NCBI RefSeq assembly: GCF_030295425.1 | Contig: NZ_AP027081.1 | Location: 1,736,001 to 1,800,000 of the forward strand | Reading direction: 5' to 3' | Source of the DNA: Mesoterricola sediminis | GTDB taxonomy: Bacteria; Acidobacteriota; Holophagae; Holophagales; Holophagaceae | Length of the DNA stretch: 64,000 nt | Shown: positions 17,206 to 24,586 of the stretch, one piece after another | How positions within the stretch are numbered: position 1 is the stretch's first letter | How the letters are laid out: each line of letters begins with the position of its first letter | Made by a program: the position numbers and the translations under genes | Notes under the pieces: model-generated | Told to the model about the DNA's origin: nothing | Seen by the model: only the letters and a program-made list of their open reading frames with translations | The model's database searches: none

Positions 17206-18963
17206 CTAAAGGCCCAGCCGGCGGCCCAGGCGCTCGCGTTCGGCCTTGAAATCGGCGGCCGCCTGGGCCGCCTTGAGGGTGGCGGCGGCCTGGTCGGTGT
17301 GACCCAGCTTCAGCTGGCAGGTGGCGCGCATGAGGGCGACCCAGCCTCGGTTCGGGGCGCTGGGGTCGGCGGGGTACAGGGCCAGGGCCTCCTTCCACTG
17401 GCCCTCCCGGGCCCGGCGGTCAGCGGCCAGGAGGACGAGGGGCTCCCGCGCCTCCCCCTTCTCCGGGGCCCGGGCCAGCCAGCCCTCGACTTCCTTGGCC
17501 CGCGCCTCCGGCTTCTCATCCTGGGCCAGGGGCCGGGTGAGGTAGAGGAGGAGGGCCTGGACGCGCTCGGGGCCGGGGCGCGCCCGGCCCAGGGCGGCCC
17601 GGGCCTCGGCCCACTGGCGGAGGCTGACGGCGGCCTGGGCCCGGAGGAGGCTCTCCTGGGGGCCCTGGCCCTTGGCTGGCAGGAGGGCGAGGGTCCCCTC
17701 CGGGGCGGCGCCGGGGGCCACGGTGCCCAGGCCGGCCTTGATGAGGCCCGGCTGTTCCTTGGCGGGCGAGGCCTGGGCCAGGGCCCGGACGGCCTCGGGC
17801 AGGCCCTTGGCGCCCAGGGCCCGCGCCAGGTCCAGGCGCTGGGCGGGGGTGAGGGCCTGGAGGGTCTCGGCGTCCAGGAAGGGCAGCAGCTGCGCGATCT
17901 CCTTCTTGTCCAGGGCCTCCTGGACGAAGCCGCGGCTGGCCTCGGCCCGGAGCTCGGTGACCGGCTTGGCCTCGCCGGGGGTGGGATGGGCCGCCCGGAA
18001 CTGGGCCGCGGCCTCCAGGGCGGCGACCCAGTGCTTCTCCTTGAGGGCGATGCGCAGGTTCACCATCAGGGCCTTGCGGGTGGACTCCTCCTTGGTGCCC
18101 GTCTTCTTCACCCGGGCCAGGAGGGCCTGGGCGTCGGGGTAGCCCTCCGCGTCCTTGGGGGGGAGGCTCCCGTCGGAGAGCAGGGTGGCCAGGGCCATGC
18201 GGGCCTCGTCCGCCTCGGGGGTGTTGGGCTTGTCCTGGATGAGCTTCTGGAAGACCTTGGCCGCGCCCTTGGGATCGCCCGTGCTGCCAAGCAAGCGTGC
18301 CCAGCCCAGGTTCATGCGGGGCAGGTAGGTGCCCTTGGGGTAGAGCTTCCGGTAGTCGGCCAGGGTGCCCTCGGCCTCGGCCCGCTGCCCCTGGGCGCAG
18401 AGGGCCTCCATGATCCCGACGAGGCCCCGTTCGGAGGGCTTGGCGGTGCCCAGGGGCTTGAGGGCCTTCACGGTGGCAGCCCCTTCGGCGGCCCGGCCCT
18501 GGTCGGCCAGGCACCAGAGGAGCAGTTCCTGGGCCCGCCGCACCGATTCGGCGGGCAATTCGGCGGCCAGGGCCTTGGTGAGGCGGCTCTCGGCCTCCTT
18601 GTGCCGCCCGTGGTCCAGGGCGGCCTGGGCCATGACGATCTGGGCCTCGGGCAGGAAGGGGGAGCCGGGCCAGCCCGTCTCGAGCTTGTGGAAGGTCACC
18701 GCGGCCCGGGCCAGGTCGCCCATGCGGTCCTGGAGCATGCCCTGGGCGAAGAGCACCACTTCCCGCTGGCGGGCCAGGGTGCTCTTGAAGTGGTAGCCCT
18801 GGAGCCGCGTCAGCGCGCTCCGCTGGAACTCGGGATCCGCGGAGGCCATCGCCTCCTTCGCCAGGGCCTCGGCCTGGTCGTCGGTCATGCGGCCTTTCAC
18901 CTCCCCGCTGACCACCCCGGCGGCCAGGGCCGCGCCCAGGAGGACGGCGAGGGCGCGTTTCAT
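17206..18963 (-). CDS. Secreted TPR-repeat protein
   Basis: A 585-aa protein with a signal peptide (about 1-20, ending GVVSG) and then almost wholly helical Ala/Leu-rich repeats. Several pairs match TPR spacing (for example AQIVMAQAALDHGRHKEAE and AEGTLADYRKLYPKGTYLP). No enzymatic motif. Its start overlaps the CheY-like gene (ATGA), making it the last gene of the flagellar export transcription unit. A periplasmic scaffold for motility or envelope assembly is possible; the function is not known. Confidence 0.75.
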   Translation of the reverse strand: MKRALAVLLGAALAAGVVSGEVKGRMTDDQAEALAKEAMASADPEFQRSALTRLQGYHFKSTLARQREVVLFAQGMLQDRMGDLARAAVTFHKLETGWPGSPFLPEAQIVMAQAALDHGRHKEAESRLTKALAAELPAESVRRAQELLLWCLADQGRAAEGAATVKALKPLGTAKPSERGLVGIMEALCAQGQRAEAEGTLADYRKLYPKGTYLPRMNLGWARLLGSTGDPKGAAKVFQKLIQDKPNTPEADEARMALATLLSDGSLPPKDAEGYPDAQALLARVKKTGTKEESTRKALMVNLRIALKEKHWVAALEAAAQFRAAHPTPGEAKPVTELRAEASRGFVQEALDKKEIAQLLPFLDAETLQALTPAQRLDLARALGAKGLPEAVRALAQASPAKEQPGLIKAGLGTVAPGAAPEGTLALLPAKGQGPQESLLRAQAAVSLRQWAEARAALGRARPGPERVQALLLYLTRPLAQDEKPEARAKEVEGWLARAPEKGEAREPLVLLAADRRAREGQWKEALALYPADPSAPNRGWVALMRATCQLKLGHTDQAAATLKAAQAAADFKAERERLGRRLGL

Positions 18964-19598
18964 GGGAGCCCCGCCAGGAGGGCCTTCCGCGCCGACTCGA
19001 AGTGGGCCTCGTCCAGGATGCCGCGGGCCCGGAGGGCCTTGAGCACCTGGAGGTGCCCGGCCTCGGGGGTGTTGGGCCCCATGCGTTGGGCCAGCATCTC
19101 CATGCGGCCCTGGATGGCCTCGAGGCGGCCGATGCGCTCCTCCAGCTCGGCGACCCGGATCCGCAGCTGGTCCCGCTCCCGCATGAGGTGGGTGCGCTCC
19201 ACGATGCGCCGCAGGGTCTGCCGGAAGGCCTCGAGCTGCAGGGGCTTGTTCACCATGCCGTAGGCGCCGCGGTCCATGGCCTCGGTGGCCTCGCGGACGG
19301 TGCCGTAGCCGCTGAGGACCAGCACCGTGCAGCTGGGATTGTGGGCGAGGGCGGCGTTCAGCACGTCCATGCCGGTGCGCCCGGGCATGACCAGGTCGGT
19401 CAGGACCAGGTCGAAGGGGGGCTGCGCCTCCCGGATGAGCTCATCGGCCTCCTCCCCGCTGGAGACGGCCGTCACCTCGAACCCCTCGGCCGAGAGCAGC
19501 TCCTGCAGCGTCTCGAGGAGGACGAGGTCGTCGTCCACGAGGAGGAGGCGCTGGGGGGGCAGGTGGGGGGCGATGATGGGCGGAGGCACGGGGATCAC
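18960..19598 (-). CDS. CheY-like response regulator with coiled-coil tail
   Basis: A receiver domain occupies about residues 12-128, with the acidic pair in LLLVDDD, the phospho-acceptor Asp in VLTDLVMPG, the Ser switch in LVLSGY and the Lys in NKPL. It is followed by a coiled coil (about 132-170) and a short helical C-terminus (LKALRARGILDEAHFESA) that resembles an SHOCT-type oligomerisation segment. No DNA-binding domain. The start is uncertain: GTG 19598 or 19589, because no ATG exists between the flhB stop and the receiver. It follows flhB by 73 nt, pointing to a motility role. Confidence 0.75.
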   Translation of the reverse strand: MIPVPPPIIAPHLPPQRLLLVDDDLVLLETLQELLSAEGFEVTAVSSGEEADELIREAQPPFDLVLTDLVMPGRTGMDVLNAALAHNPSCTVLVLSGYGTVREATEAMDRGAYGMVNKPLQLEAFRQTLRRIVERTHLMRERDQLRIRVAELEERIGRLEAIQGRMEMLAQRMGPNTPEAGHLQVLKALRARGILDEAHFESARKALLAGLP

Positions 19599-19671
19599 CA
19601 GGGGGCTAGGTACCGTTTCGGCCGGAGATGGACATTTCCCAAGTCTTTTCGTGGGCGCAGGCCTCTTTTTA

Positions 19672-20727
19672 TCACGCCGCCCCCCGCAGGCGGTAGACAT
19701 AGGCCAGGACCTGGGCGACGGCCTGGTAGAGTTCGGCGGGAATGGGCCGGTCCAGGTCCACGTTGTGGTAGATGGCCCGGGCGAGCGGAGGGTTCTCCAC
19801 GATGGGGACGCCGGATTCCTTGGCCCGCTCCCGGATCTTGAAGGCCAGGTGGTCCACGCCCTTGGCGACGAGGACGGGCGCGGAGGAGCCGGGCTCGTAC
19901 TGGAGGGCCACCGCGAAGTGGGTGGGGTTGGTGATGACCACGGAGGCCTTGGGCACCTTGGCCAGGATCCGGCGCATGGCCGAACTGAGGAGGAGGGAGC
20001 GCTGGCGCCCCTTGATCTCGGGATTGCCCTCGGCATCCTTCTGCTCGTCCTTCACTTCCTGCTTGGTCATGCGGATGCCCTTCTCGTACTCGTGGCGCTG
20101 GTAGAGGTAGTCCGCCCCGGCCAGGGCCAGCATGACCAGCATGATGTCGCGGTACAGGAGGAAGACCGTCTGCCGGAAGAACTCCAGGGCCTGGCTCATG
20201 GGGTAGTTGAGGGTGGCCAGGATCGCGGGGATGCGGGGACGGACCACGAGCCAGGCGACCACCGCCACCACCGTGAATTTCAGGACGCTCTTGAGCAGGT
20301 TGACGGCGCTCTGGGGCGAGAACAGCTTCTTGAAGCCCGCGGCCGGGTTCAGCTTGCCGAACTTGGGGACCAGCAGTTCCGGGTGGATCTCCAGGCCGTG
20401 CTGGGCCAGCTGGTTGCCGAGGGCCAGCAGGAAGTTGGCGGCGAGGAAGGGCCCCAGGACCTTCAGGATCATGGTCAGGAGCTCCACCGCCAGGGCGTGG
20501 AGGCTGCCCTCGGCCACGAGGCCGGGCTGCCCCGACTTGCGGAGGATGAAGGCCATGACGGAGGAGAGCCCGCTCATGGTGCTCGCGCCGAGGGCCAGGA
20601 GCAGGAAGAAGTTGGACCAGAGCATCACCGTGGCGTCGAGGTCCTGCACCCGGAGGATGGAACCCTCCTTCCGGGCCTTCTGCCTTCGTTTGGGTGTGGC
20701 CTTCTCGGTGCGGGAGGGATCAGCCAT
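19672..20727 (-). CDS. flhB: Flagellar export protein FlhB
   Basis: A 351-aa inner-membrane component of the flagellar type III export gate. A basic N-terminus (EKATPKRRQKARKEG) precedes four transmembrane helices. The cytoplasmic domain has the autocleavage site NPTH (VITNPTHFAVAL), where the chain splits between Asn and Pro to switch substrate specificity from rod/hook to filament. It overlaps fliR by 8 nt. Confidence 0.95.
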   Translation of the reverse strand: MADPSRTEKATPKRRQKARKEGSILRVQDLDATVMLWSNFFLLLALGASTMSGLSSVMAFILRKSGQPGLVAEGSLHALAVELLTMILKVLGPFLAANFLLALGNQLAQHGLEIHPELLVPKFGKLNPAAGFKKLFSPQSAVNLLKSVLKFTVVAVVAWLVVRPRIPAILATLNYPMSQALEFFRQTVFLLYRDIMLVMLALAGADYLYQRHEYEKGIRMTKQEVKDEQKDAEGNPEIKGRQRSLLLSSAMRRILAKVPKASVVITNPTHFAVALQYEPGSSAPVLVAKGVDHLAFKIRERAKESGVPIVENPPLARAIYHNVDLDRPIPAELYQAVAQVLAYVYRLRGAA

Positions 20728-21511
20728 GTCTCACCAGCAGCCGCAGCGCCTCGCGGGGGGCGGCCTCCAGGAAGGGCCCCAGCCAGGGACCGAACTCCCG
20801 GAGCAGGACGCCGAGGATCGCGAGGCCGACGGCGATCTTGAGGGGGAAGGTCAGGGTGATCAGCTGGAGCTGGGGCATGAACTTGCCCGAGATGCCCGCC
20901 ACGAAGTCGATGATGAAGAGGGCGAAGAGGACGGGGAAGGCCAGCTGGAAGCCCCGGACGAGGATCATGCCCATCCGGGCGATCACCAGCTGGGGATCCA
21001 CCGGCACGGCCAGGCCCACCGGGAGGATGCGGTAGCTCTCCACGAAGGCGCGGATCATCTGGTGATGCAGGCCGGCGACGAGGAGCAGGACCAGGGTCAG
21101 CTGGGTGAGCAGCGAGCCCGAGATGGAGGCGGGCCGCGCGGTGACGGGGTCCATGAACTGCACGAAGGAGAAGCCCATCTGGGTGTCCATGAGCTGGCCC
21201 GCGAAGGCGGCCATGTCCACGATCCACGCCACGGAGAGGCCCATGATGAGGCCCGCGGCGAGCTCGGTCACCATGACCCCGGTGAGGGACCACATGCCGT
21301 CCACGTCCGCGGGGGGGCGGGGCACGACGGGGGCGAGGACGAGGGCGAGGAGGACCACCAGCGTGACGCGGACCTGCAGGGGGAGGCGGCCCTGCCCGAA
21401 GCCGGGGAGGGTGGCCATGAGGCCCGTGAGCCGCACGAGGACGAGCATGAAGGCCAGGATCCGGGCCTGGGAGAAGGCCCAGAAGGCGGGGCTGGCCAGG
21501 ACCCCGTCCAT
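20720..21511 (-). CDS. fliR: Flagellar export protein FliR
   Basis: A 263-aa polytopic protein with about six hydrophobic helices, the FliR length and pattern (GMILVRGFQLAFPVLFALF). With FliP and FliQ it builds the helical export gate in the centre of the MS ring. ATG 21511 overlaps the fliQ stop (TGATG). Confidence 0.94.
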   Translation of the reverse strand: MDGVLASPAFWAFSQARILAFMLVLVRLTGLMATLPGFGQGRLPLQVRVTLVVLLALVLAPVVPRPPADVDGMWSLTGVMVTELAAGLIMGLSVAWIVDMAAFAGQLMDTQMGFSFVQFMDPVTARPASISGSLLTQLTLVLLLVAGLHHQMIRAFVESYRILPVGLAVPVDPQLVIARMGMILVRGFQLAFPVLFALFIIDFVAGISGKFMPQLQLITLTFPLKIAVGLAILGVLLREFGPWLGPFLEAAPREALRLLVRHG

Positions 21512-21789
21512 CAGTTGAGCGCCTTCACCACGTGGTTGAAGTCGGTGAACATCCGGGCGGTGAATCCGACCAGGAGCCGCATCATCCAGGGGAAGCAGAG
21601 GACCACGGTGGCCATCACGGCGACCACCTTGGGGACGAAGGCCACGGTCTGGTCCTGGAGGCTGGTGACCACCTGGAAGATGGAGATGGTGAGGCCCACG
21701 ACCATGGAGACCACGAGGGCGGGGCCCGCCACCAGGAGGGCCGTGCGAAGGGCGTCCTTCGCGATATCGACGATGACGAGCTCGTTCAA
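21511..21789 (-). CDS. fliQ: Flagellar export protein FliQ
   Basis: A 92-aa protein with two long hydrophobic helices, the family size being about 89. The start is a TTG (LNELVIVD) preceded by GAGGAGGGAAAGG. The ATG at 21822 would add a non-conserved 11-residue tail and reach into fliP. It contains the FVPK motif between the helices. Confidence 0.9.
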   Translation of the reverse strand: MNELVIVDIAKDALRTALLVAGPALVVSMVVGLTISIFQVVTSLQDQTVAFVPKVVAVMATVVLCFPWMMRLLVGFTARMFTDFNHVVKALN

Positions 21790-21802
21790 GGCCTTTCCCT
21801 CC

Positions 21803-22552
21803 TCACGCGAAGCCGCGCACAAGGCTGCCCACGATCAGGTACCAGCCGTCGACCAGCACGAAGAGCAGGATCTTGAACGGCAGCGAGATGACCACGGGCG
21901 GAAGCATCATCATGCCCATCGACAGGAGGATCGAGGCCACCACCATGTCCACGATCAGGAAGGGCAGGAAGATCATGAAGCCGATCTCGAAGGCGGTCTT
22001 GAGCTCGCTGATCAGGAAGGCCGGCACCAGGACTTCCATCGGCACGTCGGCCTTGGTCTTCGGCGTGGGGGCCTTGGCGATGCCCAGGAACAGCCCGATG
22101 TCCTTCTTGCGGGTGTGCTTGAGCATGAAGACCTTGAGGGGGGCCGCGGTGCGGTCCAGGGCCTGGTCCACGGTGAGCTCGTTGCGGTTCAGGGGCTGGA
22201 GGACGGTCTGGTTGATCTCGCGCCCCACGGGGGCCATCACGAAGAAGGTCAGCACGAGGGCCAGGCTGATCAGCACCTGGTTGCTGGGCGTGTTGGAGGT
22301 GCCCATGCCCTGGCGCATGAAGCCCAGGACGATGATCATGCGCACGAAGCACGTCATGGTCATGAGGATGGTGGGGGCCAGCGTCAGGACGGTGAGGAGC
22401 AGGACGGCCTGGAGCGTCGCGCTGAGGGCGGGGCCCTGGGGCGTCTTGCCGAAGTCCACCGTCACGCTGGGCAGGGCCGCGGGGGCCTGCTGGGCGTGGA
22501 GGGCGGCGCCCGCCAGGAGCACCAGGAGGAGGACGATCCAGCCCCGCCTCAT
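21803..22552 (-). CDS. fliP: Flagellar export protein FliP
   Basis: A 249-aa protein with a cleavable signal peptide (about 1-20), as usual for FliP, and four transmembrane helices. Conserved stretches are VRMIIVLGFMRQG and FLPFLIVDMVVAS. It forms the five-fold core of the export gate. Its ATG overlaps the fliO stop. Confidence 0.95.
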   Translation of the reverse strand: MRRGWIVLLLVLLAGAALHAQQAPAALPSVTVDFGKTPQGPALSATLQAVLLLTVLTLAPTILMTMTCFVRMIIVLGFMRQGMGTSNTPSNQVLISLALVLTFFVMAPVGREINQTVLQPLNRNELTVDQALDRTAAPLKVFMLKHTRKKDIGLFLGIAKAPTPKTKADVPMEVLVPAFLISELKTAFEIGFMIFLPFLIVDMVVASILLSMGMMMLPPVVISLPFKILLFVLVDGWYLIVGSLVRGFA

Positions 22553-23061
22553 GGCCGTTCCCCGCGCATGAGGGCCTCCATGTCCCGCACGGGCATGGGG
22601 GTGGTGATCTCGGCCTCCCGGGCCAGGGCCTGGCCGAAGTCGGCGGGGCCGCCGGCCTCCACGCTGTCCAGGCGCGCAAGCAGGGTGACGCCCTGGGGGC
22701 CCAGGGCGATCAGGAACTTCTCGTCATCGGCCCGGAGGATGGAGACGTAGCGCCGGTCGCCCAGGGCCAGGGTCTCCTCCACGTTCAGGCGGGAGCCGCC
22801 GCTGCCGGGCAGGCGCTTGGCGCCCCAGCGGCGGAAGGCCCACAGGCCGCCCCCGGCCAGGCCGAGGACGAGGAGCATGGAGCCCAGGGCGCGCCAGCCG
22901 GAGGGCGGGGCCTCGGCGCGGCCCTGCGTCGGTTTACCGTCATCGGGGACGTAAGCCTCCTTGAGGGCCTGCTCGGAACTCCCCGGCGGCGGGGCCTGGG
23001 CGGTGGCCGCCAGCCCTGACGCCAGCAGGATTCCAAGGATGAACAGCTTGATCACGCGCAC
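22549..23061 (-). CDS. fliO: Flagellar biosynthesis protein FliO
   Basis: A 170-aa protein starting at GTG (MRVIKLF) with GGGAG 6 nt upstream. An N-terminal hydrophobic segment, a short linker, a second transmembrane helix (about 58-75, LGSMLLVLGLAGGGLWAF) and a cytoplasmic beta-rich FliO domain (LALGDRRYVSILRADDEKFLIAL) follow. FliO chaperones FliP assembly. It is the first gene of the export operon; a terminator separates it from the upstream gene. Confidence 0.9.
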   Translation of the reverse strand: MRVIKLFILGILLASGLAATAQAPPPGSSEQALKEAYVPDDGKPTQGRAEAPPSGWRALGSMLLVLGLAGGGLWAFRRWGAKRLPGSGGSRLNVEETLALGDRRYVSILRADDEKFLIALGPQGVTLLARLDSVEAGGPADFGQALAREAEITTPMPVRDMEALMRGERP

Positions 23062-23115
23062 GACGGACTCCCGACACCGGAGGGGACAGGTGCGACGGGC
23101 GTGCCAGAAACGGAA

Positions 23116-23139
23116 AGGAGGCCTCCGGGGAGGCCTCCT
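23116..23139 (-). terminator. Intrinsic terminator upstream of fliO
   Basis: AGGAGGCCTCC pairs with GGAGGCCTCCT around a GG loop, an 11-bp stem followed on the minus strand by TTT. It would end the transcript of the NTF2-like gene and insulate the flagellar operon. Confidence 0.65.
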
Positions 23140-23162
23140 GCGTCCGGGGGGGCCGGGGGCCC

Positions 23163-24047
23163 CTACTTCTTGGGCTGGAGGGGCAGGCCTTCGACCTCCA
23201 CGGCCAGCTTCCAGGCGTTGCCGACCTTGCGCCAGACGTGCACGAAGTGGGCCTGGGTGACCTTGGCGTTGGGCTTGCCGGGGTTCTCGGTGCGGGTGAG
23301 GAGGCCGCGGGTCATGCCCAGGTCGCCGCTGCTGGCGATGTACGAGCCCTCGACCTTGAAGGAGACGGGCCAAGGATCCAGGTACCGGGGCAGGCTCTTG
23401 ACGCCTTCCTGGGGGAAGCGGCCCGCGTGGTAGAGGCGGGAGCCCTCGTCCACGTACTTGGTATAGGCGGAGGTGATGTTGCTGGCGGCGGCGCTGCTGA
23501 AGGCGGCCTCGAGGCTCTCCAGCTCGGGGGAGGCCTTGGGGGTGCCGGTGGCGGCGGGGGCGGCGGCCTTGGGGTTGGGGAGGGCCACGGGCTGGACGGG
23601 GAGGTCCTTGGGGTCGGGGGTGCTGATGCCGATGTCCAGCAGGACCTTCCAGGGGCCGCCGTTGTCGCGCCCCCACACGCTGATGTACCAGCCGAAGGCG
23701 GAGGGCTCCGTGCCCTTCTCGTTCTTGTTCAGCTTGAAGGTCCAGGGGCCGGTGGTGTAGCCCAGGTCACCGGCGGAGGAGACCTCGGCCTTGGTGGGGG
23801 CCCAGGCGAGGAGCGTGTCGAACTCCAGCTGGGTCTTGAAGTAGGCCACACCATTGACGGGCCGGGGGATGTAGTAGAGGCCGTCCTGGTGGTAGTTGGC
23901 CAGGAAGGCCGCCCGGGTGCCGTCCTGCGCGGCCTTGGCCGCGAAGGCGTACTCGGTGGTCACGAGGCCGGCCGCCGGGGGGCTGAGCGGCTGCTGAGGT
24001 TCGGCCGCCACGGCGGCCAGGGCGAGGGTGAGGGGCAGGGCGAACAT
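23163..24047 (-). CDS. Secreted protein with two NTF2/SnoaL-like domains
   Basis: A 294-aa protein with a signal peptide (about 1-16). Two cone-shaped NTF2-like domains of the DUF4440 type follow (about 28-130 and 175-290), joined by a Pro/Ala-rich linker. The halves share the same run: a start like AAFxxxxxxx, a YxxxG...YxxR segment and a strand ending VxGxSYIAxxGDLGMTRG versus SSAGDLGYTTG. No catalytic residues can be named. ATG 24047 has GGAG 6 nt upstream. It stands alone between two transcription units. Confidence 0.7.
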   Translation of the reverse strand: MFALPLTLALAAVAAEPQQPLSPPAAGLVTTEYAFAAKAAQDGTRAAFLANYHQDGLYYIPRPVNGVAYFKTQLEFDTLLAWAPTKAEVSSAGDLGYTTGPWTFKLNKNEKGTEPSAFGWYISVWGRDNGGPWKVLLDIGISTPDPKDLPVQPVALPNPKAAAPAATGTPKASPELESLEAAFSSAAASNITSAYTKYVDEGSRLYHAGRFPQEGVKSLPRYLDPWPVSFKVEGSYIASSGDLGMTRGLLTRTENPGKPNAKVTQAHFVHVWRKVGNAWKLAVEVEGLPLQPKK

Positions 24048-24127
24048 CAAGGTCTCCGCATAAGTTCCTGGAGGGATGATAACTCCAAGGCACTATGCTG
24101 TTCATCGCAACTTTCCCGGGGTGTCCC

Positions 24128-24586
24128 ATGGCCTCCCTCCGCCTCACCATCAACGGCCGGACCCAGGTGGTCCAGGCCGGGCCGGACACCCCGCTGCTCT
24201 GGGTGCTCCGGGACCGGCTGCGCCTCACGGGCACCAAGTTCGGCTGCGGCGTGGGCGTCTGCGGGGCCTGCACGGTCCTCCAGGACGGCAAGCCCGTGCG
24301 CAGCTGCCAGGTCACCGCGGCGGCGGCCCAGGGCAAGGCCATCGTCACGGTGGAGGGGCTGGCCTCTGAGCACGCGCACCTGCAGCAGGCCTGGCTGGAG
24401 GAGGACGTGGCCCAGTGCGGCTATTGTCAGCCCGCCATGCTCATCACCGCCGCCGGCCTGCTCCGGGAACACCCGGCGCCCACGGATCAGGAAATCGATA
24501 AAGCCTTTGAAGGCGTCATTTGCCGCTGCGGTACCTATGGCAGGATCCGGAAGGCCGTTCATCGCGCGGCCAAGGGAGGGAAATGA
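24128..24586 (+). CDS. 2Fe-2S subunit of a molybdenum hydroxylase
   Basis: A 152-aa small subunit of a xanthine-oxidase-type enzyme, closest in layout to isoquinoline 1-oxidoreductase subunit A. The plant-ferredoxin-like cluster is CGVGVCGAC plus a downstream Cys (about residues 39-60). The second, helical cluster is formed by CGYC and CRC (about 99-136). It passes electrons from the molybdopterin subunit to an outer acceptor. It overlaps the large-subunit gene (ATGA). No FAD subunit gene is present, as in the isoquinoline/aldehyde oxidoreductase two-subunit group. Confidence 0.9.
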   Translation: MASLRLTINGRTQVVQAGPDTPLLWVLRDRLRLTGTKFGCGVGVCGACTVLQDGKPVRSCQVTAAAAQGKAIVTVEGLASEHAHLQQAWLEEDVAQCGYCQPAMLITAAGLLREHPAPTDQEIDKAFEGVICRCGTYGRIRKAVHRAAKGGK

